Below are positions 1 to 7,669 of a stretch of 64,000 nucleotides of DNA, piece by piece. Origin of the DNA: Streptomyces sp. A2-16 (lineage in GTDB: Bacteria; Actinomycetota; Actinomycetes; Streptomycetales; Streptomycetaceae). The stretch lies in contig NZ_CP063808.1 of the NCBI RefSeq assembly GCF_018128905.1, forward strand, positions 4,588,001 to 4,652,000. The letters run 5' to 3'. A model generated the notes under the pieces. The model was not told the DNA's origin and ran no database searches. It was given only the letters and a program-made list of their open reading frames with translations. The stretch's first letter is position 1; every line of letters starts with the position of its first letter. The position numbers and the translations under genes are program-made.

Positions 1-1883
1 GGGGCCACCTCGCCCTGCCCGAAGAGGAAGAAGCGCAGGAAGTTGGCGAACGGGCCGCCCTCGGTCCACTCGAAGTAGATGTGCGGGGTGCAGCCCGTCT
101 CGTCGCGGACGTGGAGCAGGAGGGCGGCGAGCGCGTTGGGGACGGACGAGGACTCCAGGGTCAGGACGCGGTAGCGGTCGTGCAGGACCTCGCCGCGGAC
201 CGTCAGGCTTGCCTCGAACTCGGAGGGGTCGGTGACCGTGACCTCGACGAAGACGAAGTCCTCCTGCTCCGGCATGTCGTTGTCGGCGCGGATCTGCTCG
301 ATCTTGTCGCGGTACTCGGCCTTGTCGCGCTGGTCGGGCTCGTTGGCGATGAAGCGGATCTTGCGGCTGGCGATGTCCCTGATGAATCGTTCCGCCATGT
401 CGTCCAGCTCAACGTGCGTGACGCGCAGCTCGAAGGCGCGGGCCAGGCGGGAGAGGAGGGAGACAAGGATGATGCCGGCGATGAAGCAGGCGCCGATCTT
501 GACGCCGTCGGGGCGTTCGATGACGTTGACGACGGTGACGTAGAGGAAGACCACCGAGATGGCCCCGAAGCCGACGGTCCAGTTCCGCTGGCCGGCCTTG
601 TGGGCGGCGATGGTCACCGCGACCGCGGCCGAGCTGATGAGGACGAGGACGCCGGTGGCGTAGGCGCCGCCCTGGGCGTCGACGTCGGCGTCGAAGATCC
701 AGGTGACCAGGAAGCCGATGAGGGTGAAGACGATGACCATGGGGCGGACGGCGCGGGCCCAGTGCGGGGCCATGCCGTAGCGGGGGAGGTAGCGCGGCAT
801 GAGGTTGAGCAGGCCGGCCATCGCGGAGGCGCCGGCGAACCACAGGATGGCGATGGTGGAGATGTCGTAGAGCGTGCCGAAGGCGCCGCCGAGGTATTCG
901 TGGGCGAGATAGGCGAGGGCGCGTCCGTTGGCCGGGCCGCCGGACTCGAAGTCCTTCTCCGGGATCAGGAGGGTGGTGATGAAGCTGGTGGCGATCAGGA
1001 AGACGCTCATGATGACCGCGGCGGCCGTCAGGAGCTTTTTGGTGTCCCGGATGCGGCCCTTGGGGCTTTCCTCCGTGTCGCTGTCGTCGCCCTTCACGTG
1101 GGGCATGACCGCGACGCCGGTCTCGAAGCCGGACAGGCCGAGCGCGAGCTTCGGGAAGACGATGAGGGCCACGCCGATCATCACGAAGATGTTGCCGTGT
1201 TCGGCGGTCAGGGCGCTGGACCAGTCGGTGACGACGTGGCCCGCGGTGATGATGTGCCAGAAGCCGACGATCACGACGACGACGTTCAGGGCGAGGTAGA
1301 GGCCCACCAGGACGACCGCGACGCCGATCGCCTCCAGGAAGCCCTTGAGGAACACCGCGCCGAGCAGGGCGACCAGGACGAGGGTGATCAGCATCTGCTG
1401 GTCGTGCAGGGCGCTGTTCAGGTGCGGGTTCTCGACCAGGTGGGTGGAGGCGTCGGCGGCGGAGAGGGTGATGGTGATCAGGAAGTCGGTGGCGGCGAAG
1501 CCCAGCAGGGTCAGGACGAAGAGCTTGCCCTTCCAGAAGGACAGCAGCCGCTCCAGCATCGCGATCGAGCCCTCTCCGTGCGGGCTCTCCTCGGCGACCC
1601 GGCGGTAGACGGGCAGGGCGCCGGCCAGGGTCACGATCACCAGGACGATGGTGGCGATCGGGGAGAGCAGGCCGGCTGCCAGGGCCGCGATGCCCGGCTG
1701 GTAGCCGAGGGTGGAGAAGTAGTCGACACCGGTCAGGCACATCACCCGGTACCACCGCTCGCCCTTGTGTGCGGGCTTCGGTTCGGCGTGGGGGCCCGTG
1801 TGGCCACCCGCCCTGCCCATCTCGGACAGGCCCTGCAGCATCCACGCGCGCAGCCGCTGCGGAGGGCGTTCGGTGGTGACCAT
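1..1883 (-). CDS. APC-superfamily permease (3' end outside window)
   Basis: The frame reads open from ATG at 1883 to the left edge, giving about 627 residues with no stop. An AGGAG lies 7 bases before the ATG. After a basic cytoplasmic N-terminus, about a dozen hydrophobic segments run from residue 60 to 480, with VDYFSTLGYQPG near the first helix, typical of APC-type amino-acid or potassium transporters. A soluble C-terminal region follows and is incomplete here. The substrate cannot be read from the sequence. Being in a potassium cluster and having GTCAAG/GTTAAG repeats about 110 bp upstream suggests an ion-related job, which is inference. A long overlapping open frame on the other strand is only a GC-rich shadow. 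Confidence 0.88.
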   Translation of the reverse strand, partial: MVTTERPPQRLRAWMLQGLSEMGRAGGHTGPHAEPKPAHKGERWYRVMCLTGVDYFSTLGYQPGIAALAAGLLSPIATIVLVIVTLAGALPVYRRVAEESPHGEGSIAMLERLLSFWKGKLFVLTLLGFAATDFLITITLSAADASTHLVENPHLNSALHDQQMLITLVLVALLGAVFLKGFLEAIGVAVVLVGLYLALNVVVVIVGFWHIITAGHVVTDWSSALTAEHGNIFVMIGVALIVFPKLALGLSGFETGVAVMPHVKGDDSDTEESPKGRIRDTKKLLTAAAVIMSVFLIATSFITTLLIPEKDFESGGPANGRALAYLAHEYLGGAFGTLYDISTIAILWFAGASAMAGLLNLMPRYLPRYGMAPHWARAVRPMVIVFTLIGFLVTWIFDADVDAQGGAYATGVLVLISSAAVAVTIAAHKAGQRNWTVGFGAISVVFLYVTVVNVIERPDGVKIGACFIAGIILVSLLSRLARAFELRVTHVELDDMAERFIRDIASRKIRFIANEPDQRDKAEYRDKIEQIRADNDMPEQEDFVFVEVTVTDPSEFEASLTVRGEVLHDRYRVLTLESSSVPNALAALLLHVRDETGCTPHIYFEWTEGGPFANFLRFFLFGQGEVA

Positions 1884-1994
1884 CGGAGGGCTCCTGGTGC
1901 GCGGCTCGGTGAGGGGTTCGGGCCATCACACGGACGGCGGCACCAGCGTAAGCAGAGAGTGACGCATGGGCCCACGGGAGCGTGCTCCGAACGC

Positions 1995-2011
1995 GTCAAG
2001 ACTCCGTTAAG
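1995..2011. promoter_or_regulatory. Two direct repeats GTCAAG/GTTAAG, 11 bp apart
   Basis: GTCAAG begins at 1995 and GTTAAG at 2006, exactly 11 bp apart, in the gap upstream of the leftward APC permease. The second pair found at the complete sites of this cluster is absent, and the repeats point away from the permease. This is therefore a weak relative of the full operator. Confidence 0.4.
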
Positions 2012-2098
2012 GGCGGCGGGTGTACTCCACTTGTCCCGCACCTCGGCCGAGCGGAGGTCCTTGGCGAGGGTTCCGCCCGGCCGGGGTGCGCCCCGGGG

Positions 2099-3439
2099 TC
2101 AGCGGGCCGGGGCTGTGGCCTGTCGGGCCTCGCGGATGCAGGTGTCGAGGATGCCGATCGCGGTGTCGACGTCGTCGTCGGTGTGGTCCGCCATGGTCTG
2201 GAGACGGAAGCGGGCCGCGTCGGAGGCGACGGCCGGCTGTTCGACGAGGTGGGCGATGAGGCCGGCGCGGGCGATGAGGCCCGAGGCCGTGCGGCCGGTC
2301 GGGGTGTCGCCGATGAGGACGGGTACGACCGGGCAGACGACGTCGCCCATGACCTCCAGGCCCCGTGCCGTCAGTCCTTCCCTCAGCCGGGTCGCGACCC
2401 TGGCGACGGCCGCCCGGCGTCGCGCGCCCTCCGGCGAGGTCACGACACCCAGGGCCGCGAGGGCGGCGGCGGTCTGTACGGGGGTGATGGCGCTGGAGAA
2501 GGTCTGCGGACCGCCGAACATGCGCACGTACTCCCGCGCGGAGGCGGACGGCGTGGCCAGGAAGCCGCCGGTGGTGGCGAAGGTCTTGGAGAAGGCGCCG
2601 ACGACGAAGTCGACCTGGCCGAGGATCCCGTGGACCTCCAGCTGGCCGCCCCCGCTCTCGCCCGTGGCGCCGAAGTCGTGGGCGACGTCGACCATCAGCT
2701 GGGCGCCGTACTCGCGGCAGATGCCGAGGAGTTCGGCGAGCTGCGGGGTGTCGGAGTCCATGGAGAAGACGCCCTCGGTGACGACGAGGACGGCGTTCTT
2801 GGTGTCGGTGGCGCGGATGTCCGTCAGATGGCGGCGGACGGCCTCGTTGTCGAGGTGCCGGAAGAACTCGACGGTGGCTCCGCTGGCGGCGGCGCCCTGG
2901 CGCAGGGAGTCGTGGGAGAGCTTGTCGAGCAGGATGTGGTCGCGGCGGTGCATCAGGGCCCGGATGGTGCCGAAGCCCGACGCCCAGCCGGTGGGGAAGA
3001 GCGCCACGTGGTCGGTGCGCAGGGCCTCGGCCAGTCCGGCTTCCAGGGCCTTGCTGATCGGGTTGGCGCCGCCGAGGGCGGGGGAGCCGGCGGTGATCGG
3101 GCCGTAGGCGCGCAGGGCCTGGTGCGCGGCGTCGAGGACCGCGGGGTGGCCGGTGAGGGAGAGGTAGTCCTGGCCGCCGAAGTTGGGGCCGTGGGTGATC
3201 ACACCGGTGTCGGACACGGCGGTCGCCCGGGTGGTCAGGGCCGTGTCGTAGCGGCGGAAGTAGGGCCACAGGTCGGCCTGTTCGCGGTCCCGCTGCCAGG
3301 CGAGGTAGGCGTCGTTGCGGGTGGTGAGATCGGGGCCGGACACCGTGCGGAACCGCATGATGTCCTTCTCCCGGGCATCGGCCAGCCGGCCGTCGTCCGG
3401 CCCTGCCTGAGTGGGGGTGGCGGGCACAGTGATGGTCAT
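2099..3439 (-). CDS. PLP-dependent alpha-oxoamine synthase-like enzyme
   Basis: This 446-residue fold-type I aminotransferase-like protein fits the alpha-oxoamine synthase group (KBL, BioF, ALAS and serine palmitoyltransferase relatives), which condense an amino acid with an acyl-CoA. Visible motifs are NFGGQDYLSL near the N-terminus, VTEGVFSMDSD, DVAHDFGATGESG with the cofactor-binding Asp/His, and GAFSKTF with the likely Schiff-base Lys285. Length fits the family. The acyl donor and product are unknown. A complete four-repeat operator of the kdp type lies 118 bp upstream on the same strand, so the enzyme probably belongs to the potassium/osmotic response rather than to a biotin or haem pathway. 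No bio or hem genes are nearby. Confidence 0.85.
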   Translation of the reverse strand: MTITVPATPTQAGPDDGRLADAREKDIMRFRTVSGPDLTTRNDAYLAWQRDREQADLWPYFRRYDTALTTRATAVSDTGVITHGPNFGGQDYLSLTGHPAVLDAAHQALRAYGPITAGSPALGGANPISKALEAGLAEALRTDHVALFPTGWASGFGTIRALMHRRDHILLDKLSHDSLRQGAAASGATVEFFRHLDNEAVRRHLTDIRATDTKNAVLVVTEGVFSMDSDTPQLAELLGICREYGAQLMVDVAHDFGATGESGGGQLEVHGILGQVDFVVGAFSKTFATTGGFLATPSASAREYVRMFGGPQTFSSAITPVQTAAALAALGVVTSPEGARRRAAVARVATRLREGLTARGLEVMGDVVCPVVPVLIGDTPTGRTASGLIARAGLIAHLVEQPAVASDAARFRLQTMADHTDDDVDTAIGILDTCIREARQATAPAR

Positions 3440-3556
3440 GTCGTGCGTCTTCTCCTGTGATGGGGGAGGTCCGGGACCTTGTCGACCGGGCGGGTCTCGC
3501 CGGGGCGGTGGGCCTGCGGTGACGCTATGACGCAGAGGGCAAAGAACGGGTCTGCC

Positions 3557-3604
3557 CTGATGTGTTCTTGATCGGCAGAGAGTGTTTTCTGACGCCGGGT
3601 TGAC
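3557..3604 (-). promoter_or_regulatory. Four-repeat operator, 11-21-11 spacing
   Basis: Read on the minus strand, GTCAA starts at 3604, GTCAG at 3593, ATCAA at 3572 and ATCAG at 3561, giving steps of 11, 21 and 11 bp. A CATAGC element like a -10 box follows about 32 bases after the last repeat. The downstream gene is the oxoamine synthase. OmpR-type regulators are known to bind such one-turn tandem repeats; KdpE as the binder is inference. Confidence 0.7.
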
Positions 3605-3643
3605 GTCGGGTCAGCGCCGGGGCGGCATCCTGCGGGGGATGCG

Positions 3644-4186
3644 CTACGACCGCCGCTCGACGACCTTCGCGTGTACGAGTGTTCCGACGAGCTCGATGCG
3701 CAGGCGCGGGTCGGCGGTGGAGTTCCTGGAGCGGAGCTTGATCTTGGAGTAGGTGAGGCCGAGCCCGCCGGTGTCGATCACCAGGTCCCGCGCGCCTGCG
3801 AAGATCAGCTTGCCGTGCGTCATGTCCGCCTCGATGCGCAGGACGTCCGAGGTGATCGCCGCGTGGGTGAAGTCGAAGGTGACCCGGCACAGTTGTGTGC
3901 GCAGGGCGATGCGTGCGGGTACCGTCCAGCGGCCCTCCCGTACGTACTTGCCGCCGTGTTGCTCGACGACGAGTACGTCTGAGCCTTTGACGAGGGAGGG
4001 CGGGATCGGCAGGTCGGCGGTGAGCCCGGCCAACTCGCCGAGCGTCCGGGCCGAGAGCGCGCTCTCCAGCCGCGCGTCGAGTTCCTCGGCGTCGAGCCGG
4101 CCGTCACCGGCGGCGACCCGCAGCACCTCCACGACGTGGTCGCGGTCCTCGTGCGATGCCCGCATGTCCGGGAGGTCGTTCGACAT
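3644..4186 (-). CDS. DUF1707 domain protein
   Basis: This 180-residue protein begins with a typical DUF1707 helical domain: MRASHEDRDHVVEVLRVAAG, then DGRLDAEELDARLESAL and LGELAGLTADLP. A C-terminal beta-rich part of about 100 residues resembles the cell-wall-stress (LiaF-like) C-terminal domains often joined to DUF1707. No membrane segment is seen. A GTG at 4195 is also in frame, but the ATG at 4186 begins three codons before the conserved region and is preferred. DUF1707 proteins are widespread and mostly uncharacterised in actinomycetes, so no reaction is assigned. Confidence 0.85.
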   Translation of the reverse strand: MSNDLPDMRASHEDRDHVVEVLRVAAGDGRLDAEELDARLESALSARTLGELAGLTADLPIPPSLVKGSDVLVVEQHGGKYVREGRWTVPARIALRTQLCRVTFDFTHAAITSDVLRIEADMTHGKLIFAGARDLVIDTGGLGLTYSKIKLRSRNSTADPRLRIELVGTLVHAKVVERRS

Positions 4187-4297
4187 GGCCGACACGTTAG
4201 CGGCACCGCGCGACGGCCACCAGGTACGACGACCGGGGGCGGGCGACCGGGGATTCGCTGTTCCCCGTCGCCCGCCCCTGCGGTCCGTGGTGCTCCG

Positions 4298-4375
4298 TCA
4301 GCTCTGGCCGGCCCTGCGGCCGTGGTTGGCCTTCTTCTTCCGGCGGGCCCTCTTCTCGCGGGCGTGCTTCGACAT
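4298..4375 (-). CDS. 25-residue basic protein, ribosomal bL37-like
   Basis: A 25-codon frame sits behind a strong GGAGGAG site 9 bases before its ATG. Twelve residues are Lys or Arg, with KKKANHGRR near the end. The short actinobacterial large-subunit protein bL37 has the same size, charge and an ANHG-basic signature, so I read this as a bL37-like protein. That match is from memory of the family and was not searched. It lies 32 bases downstream of the SDR gene, likely on the same transcript. It is easily missed by gene callers. Confidence 0.68.
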   Translation of the reverse strand: MSKHAREKRARRKKKANHGRRAGQS

Positions 4376-4406
4376 GAACGTCAGCTCCTCCGCCGGTGAA
4401 GGGCCT

Positions 4407-5222
4407 TCAAACGGTGCGGTCGACCAGCAGGTCCGCCAGTTTGTTGAGGCGCCTGACGGTGCGGTCCTCCGTCGCGGCCGGGGCCGGGTCGACGCGCTCG
4501 TCGCGGTCGTAGTAGGCGCCGTTGACGATCTCGACGGCCGGGTCGCACAGCCGCACCACGTGGGCGGCGCCCTCGGTGGGGGAGACGCCCTCGTGGGAGT
4601 ACAGGGGGAGCAGCGCGGTGTCGCACACGCCCGGGTGCACCGAGACCGCGGTGACACGCGGGTCGGCGGCGAAGACCGTGAGCGCCAGCTGCGACTGGGC
4701 GTAGGCGGCGAGCCGGGAATAGCGGCGGGCGCGGGCACGGTTGGGGTCGGACCACTGGATGGAGGCCGTGCGGTGCAGGGCCGAGGACACGTTGACGACC
4801 CGGCCGCCCGGGTCGCTCGTCAGGGCCGGCTCCAGCAGGCAGGTCAGCAGGTAGTGGGCGAGGAAGTTGACCTGGAAGGCGATCTCGTTGCCGTCGGCGG
4901 TGACCGTGTGCCGCTCCGGGGCGGCCATGCCCGCGTTGTTGACGAGCGCGTCGAGGTGCGGGTGTTCGGTGATCACCTTGCCGGCGAGGGTCTCGACCTC
5001 GTCGAGGCGGGTGAAGTCGGCACCGTACGTGCACAGTCGGCCGGCGTCGACGCCCGCGGTGGCGATGAGGCGGTCGGCGGCGGCGCGGGCCTCCTCGGTG
5101 GTGCGGCCGTGGAGCAGCACGGTGGCGCCGCGCTCGGCGAGCTGCCGGGCGGTCTCGTGGCCGATGCCGGAGGTGGCGCCGGTGACGAGCACGGTACGGG
5201 ACGAAAAGGTGGTGTCGGACAT
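4407..5222 (-). CDS. SDR-family oxidoreductase with altered active site
   Basis: This 271-residue Rossmann protein has TGATSGIG (NAD(P) binding), NNAGMA, VVNVSSA and a C-terminal substrate region, and looks like retinol-dehydrogenase-type short-chain dehydrogenases. The catalytic tetrad is normally Tyr-x-x-x-Lys. Here the motif reads YAQSQ, so Tyr174 is kept but the Lys position (178) is Gln; the codon is clearly CAG on the minus strand. The enzyme may be slow, changed in specificity or non-catalytic. Three 11-bp repeats lie about 285 bp upstream on the same strand, with a hairpin in between, so direct control from that site is uncertain. Confidence 0.88.
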   Translation of the reverse strand: MSDTTFSSRTVLVTGATSGIGHETARQLAERGATVLLHGRTTEEARAAADRLIATAGVDAGRLCTYGADFTRLDEVETLAGKVITEHPHLDALVNNAGMAAPERHTVTADGNEIAFQVNFLAHYLLTCLLEPALTSDPGGRVVNVSSALHRTASIQWSDPNRARARRYSRLAAYAQSQLALTVFAADPRVTAVSVHPGVCDTALLPLYSHEGVSPTEGAAHVVRLCDPAVEIVNGAYYDRDERVDPAPAATEDRTVRRLNKLADLLVDRTV

Positions 5223-5303
5223 GTTCCTATCCGGGGTTGAGGCCCGCGGCCCACCGCCCTGGCAAGGGGGCGGTGTCAGGTGCGGGAGTGAAAGACAAGG
5301 AAG

Positions 5304-5331
5304 GGGGCGCCGTGTGGCTTCACGGCGCCCC
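5304..5331. terminator. 11-bp perfect hairpin, terminator-like
   Basis: GGGGCGCCGTG at 5304-5314 pairs fully with CACGGCGCCCC at 5321-5331 around a TGGCTT loop. There is no clear U-run, which is usual for Streptomyces terminators. It could end leftward transcripts coming from 5529 or from the kdpB remnant. Confidence 0.6.
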
Positions 5332-5348
5332 GGGGGATGCGGAACGCG

Positions 5349-5459
5349 TCAGCGGGACACGGACGCGGGTGTTTCCGCACAGCGCGGCGCACGACGGGGC
5401 GGCCGAGCGGAACTCGGGGGCCGGTCGAAGAGAAGCCAGGCGCTGTTCACGTCATCCAT
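5349..5459 (-). CDS. Possible 36-residue ORF in a short regulated transcript
   Basis: An ATG at 5459 opens a 36-codon frame starting MDDVNSAWLLFDRP and ending 18 bases before the hairpin at 5331. A three-repeat operator lies 44 bases upstream. There is no good ribosome site and no family is recognised, so a small non-coding RNA is as likely as a peptide. Confidence 0.25.
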   Translation of the reverse strand: MDDVNSAWLLFDRPPSSARPPRRAPRCAETPASVSR

Positions 5460-5502
5460 GGAAGCCGTGGCGCACGGCCGGGGCAAGCTTGGAGCGTCTT
5501 CT

Positions 5503-5529
5503 CTGACGGGGCTCTGACGTGTGTGTGAC
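5503..5529 (-). promoter_or_regulatory. Three direct repeats at 11-bp steps
   Basis: On the minus strand GTCAC starts at 5529, GTCAG at 5518 and GTCAG at 5507, each 11 bp apart. The second pair of the complete operator is not recognisable. The next leftward items are a short ORF, a hairpin and then the SDR gene. Confidence 0.55.
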
Positions 5530-5571
5530 GTGCGCATACGGGGCCTTGACGGGGAGCCGGGCGGGCCCGGT

Positions 5572-5955
5572 TCAGCCGAGGCCGGGCACGCGCGAGATCA
5601 GCAGGTCGATCAGCTTGATGCCGACGAACGGCAGGACCAGCCCGCCGAGCCAGTACAGCAGCAGGTTGCGGCGCAGCAGGTCATGGGCGGATGCGGGCGT
5701 GTAGCGCACGCCGCGCAGGGCGAGCGGGATCAGCGCCACGATGATCACGGCGTTGAAGATGATCGCCGAGGTGACGGCGGAGGTCGTGCTGTGCAGGCCC
5801 ATGACGTTCAGTGACTCCAGGCCCGGATAGGCGCCCGCGAACATCGCCGGGATTATCGCGAAGTACTTCAACGGCCCCGGCGGCGGACCTTCCAGGAACC
5901 TGTCCGCGACGGATGGCCGAACAACCCTGCTCAGCAAGGAATTTGCGGCCTTCAT
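5572..5955 (-). pseudogene. kdpB remnant (C-terminal quarter only)
   Basis: About 98 codons from KYFAIIPAMF near 5868 to the stop match the last membrane segments of the intact KdpB encoded at 16998-19130, including the GIKLIDLLIS ending. The phosphorylation site, actuator and nucleotide domains are missing, and the roughly 29 residues before the match look unrelated. The piece cannot pump potassium. It is evidence of a second kdp copy that was deleted. A complete four-repeat operator just beyond it survives. Confidence 0.88.
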
Positions 5956-5975
5956 ACGGGTCCGGCGTGCACACC

Positions 5976-6023
5976 GTCAAGAGCCCGTCAAACAACCCCG
6001 GCGTGCCGTCAGAAGGCCGTCAA
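5976..6023 (+). promoter_or_regulatory. Four-repeat operator, 11-21-11 spacing
   Basis: GTCAA begins at 5976 and 5987, GTCAG at 6008 and GTCAA at 6019. The layout matches the site before kdpFABC base for base in spacing. The next rightward gene starts at 6110, 87 bp further on. Confidence 0.75.
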
Positions 6024-6109
6024 CGACGCCCGCACCTGGCCGGATCCGGTCGCAGACTGAGCGGCAACGGCGGGACGGACGACCGTCCGTCGCGTGACGG
6101 GGAGGCACC

Positions 6110-7669
6110 GTGACCATCACGGCCGGTACATCGCACAGACCTCAGCCGGAGGTCGGCGCGCGGCCGCCGGTCACCCCGCTCGGGGGCAGCCCCGGACCGC
6201 GGCGGCGAGGGAAGCCGTGGACGGGCGGTCCGGGACGCCGCCCGAGACAGCGGGCCGTGGCCGCGCGGGCCGCTCTGCGCCGTCGCTACTGGGCCACCGT
6301 GCCCGCGCGGCTGCGCCTCCTGCGCGCGGCCACGGTCCTGCTCACCGGCGCACTCGCCGCCCTGCTCCTGGCGGCGGGGCTCACCACCCTGGGCACCTGG
6401 AACAGCGTCGCAGGTCACGACGCGCCCCGCACCACCAGCGCGGCCGACCTCGACCTGGCCCTCAACGACATGGACGCCCAGGCCGCCAACATCCTGCTGT
6501 CCAACGGCGACGCGGGACAGGGCCGACTGCGGACGCCGTACGCCAAGGCCGTCGGCTACTACAGCGAGGCCCGGCGCGAGATCGGGCACGATCTGAGCGC
6601 CCTCGCCGTCGCCGCGCAGGGCAGCCGGTCCGACGAGAGGACGGTGGAGTCGCTGACCGACGGCTTCGCCGAGTACCAGGAGCTGATCGGCCGGGCCCTG
6701 GAGAACGCCGGCCACCGCGGCGGCAAGGCAGGCGCCCTCGCCGACTACCGTCGCGCGACCGACCTGCTGCGCACGCGACTCCTGCCCGCCGCAAGCACGC
6801 TGGTGGCCTCGAACGACGCGGCCTTCGACGCCGAGTATGCCTCGGCGCGCTCCGGCCTGGGCACCCAGCTCACCGCCGTCCTCACCCTCGGCGTGCTGCT
6901 GCTGACCGCGCTCGGCGTCCTCCAGTGGTACCTGGCCCGCCGCTTCAGGCGCGTCCTCAACCCCGCGGTGCTGGCCGCCACCGTCTGCGCGCTGCTCGCC
7001 GTGATCCTCGGGACGCAGATGCTGTCCGCCTCCGCCGACGACCTGCGCGTGGCCCGGCACGACGCCTTCGACTCCGTGGTCGCCCTCGACCGCGCCCGCG
7101 CCATCGCCTACGACGCCAACGCCGACGAGAGCCGCTACCTCCTCGACCCGCGGCGCCGGGGGCAGTACGCGGACGCGTTCCTCGCCAAGTCCCAGCAGCT
7201 GTACGGCGTCAAGGGCGCGACTCTCCCGACGTACGACTCCCGGCTCGCCACCACCTGGCAGGCGTACGAGACCGACCACCACGACCTGCGCTTCACCGGC
7301 GAGTTCCGCCGCGAGCTGGACAACATCACCTTCCCCGGCGAGCGGGCGGCGGCCGAGAAGACGGTGCGGACCTACGCCGTCTACCAGCGCGACGACCGGA
7401 AGATCCGCGCGCTGCTGGCGGCCGGGAAGGAACAGGAGGCGGTGGAGTTCTGCATGGGGTGGGCGGCGGGCACGTCCAACGCGCACTTCGGGGCGTGGAT
7501 GGCCGCGCTGGACGAGGTGGCGGGCATCAACCGCGCCCACTTCACGTCGTCCGTCGGTGCGGGCAGGTCGACGGTGGGCGGCCTTCTTCCGTGCGCTTGC
7601 GGGTTCCTGGGGGCTGCCGCTCTGCTGACCCTGCTCGGGTTGCGCCCCCGGCTGGCGGAGTTCCGTTAG
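6110..7669 (+). CDS. Four-helix membrane protein with two extracytoplasmic helical domains
   Basis: The GTG start follows GGGGAGG by 4 bases. The 519-residue product has a basic, Pro-rich N-terminus, then hydrophobic segments near residues 70-95, 251-270, 282-305 and 490-510. Between helices 1-2 and 3-4 lie two helix-rich domains of roughly 150 and 180 residues, resembling the four-helix-bundle sensing domains of chemoreceptors and kinases. No kinase, HAMP or cyclase output domain follows. No named family is recognised. A complete operator sits just upstream, so a potassium or turgor role is plausible but inferred. Its end overlaps the convergent antiporter gene by 4 bases. Confidence 0.82.
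   Translation: MTITAGTSHRPQPEVGARPPVTPLGGSPGPRRRGKPWTGGPGRRPRQRAVAARAALRRRYWATVPARLRLLRAATVLLTGALAALLLAAGLTTLGTWNSVAGHDAPRTTSAADLDLALNDMDAQAANILLSNGDAGQGRLRTPYAKAVGYYSEARREIGHDLSALAVAAQGSRSDERTVESLTDGFAEYQELIGRALENAGHRGGKAGALADYRRATDLLRTRLLPAASTLVASNDAAFDAEYASARSGLGTQLTAVLTLGVLLLTALGVLQWYLARRFRRVLNPAVLAATVCALLAVILGTQMLSASADDLRVARHDAFDSVVALDRARAIAYDANADESRYLLDPRRRGQYADAFLAKSQQLYGVKGATLPTYDSRLATTWQAYETDHHDLRFTGEFRRELDNITFPGERAAAEKTVRTYAVYQRDDRKIRALLAAGKEQEAVEFCMGWAAGTSNAHFGAWMAALDEVAGINRAHFTSSVGAGRSTVGGLLPCACGFLGAAALLTLLGLRPRLAEFR

Noticed and set aside
81..3107. A very long open frame (over 1000 codons) on the plus strand
   Set aside because: It runs antisense to the APC permease and the oxoamine synthase, has Asp/Gly/Arg-rich nonsense composition and no ribosome site. 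It is a GC-rich shadow.
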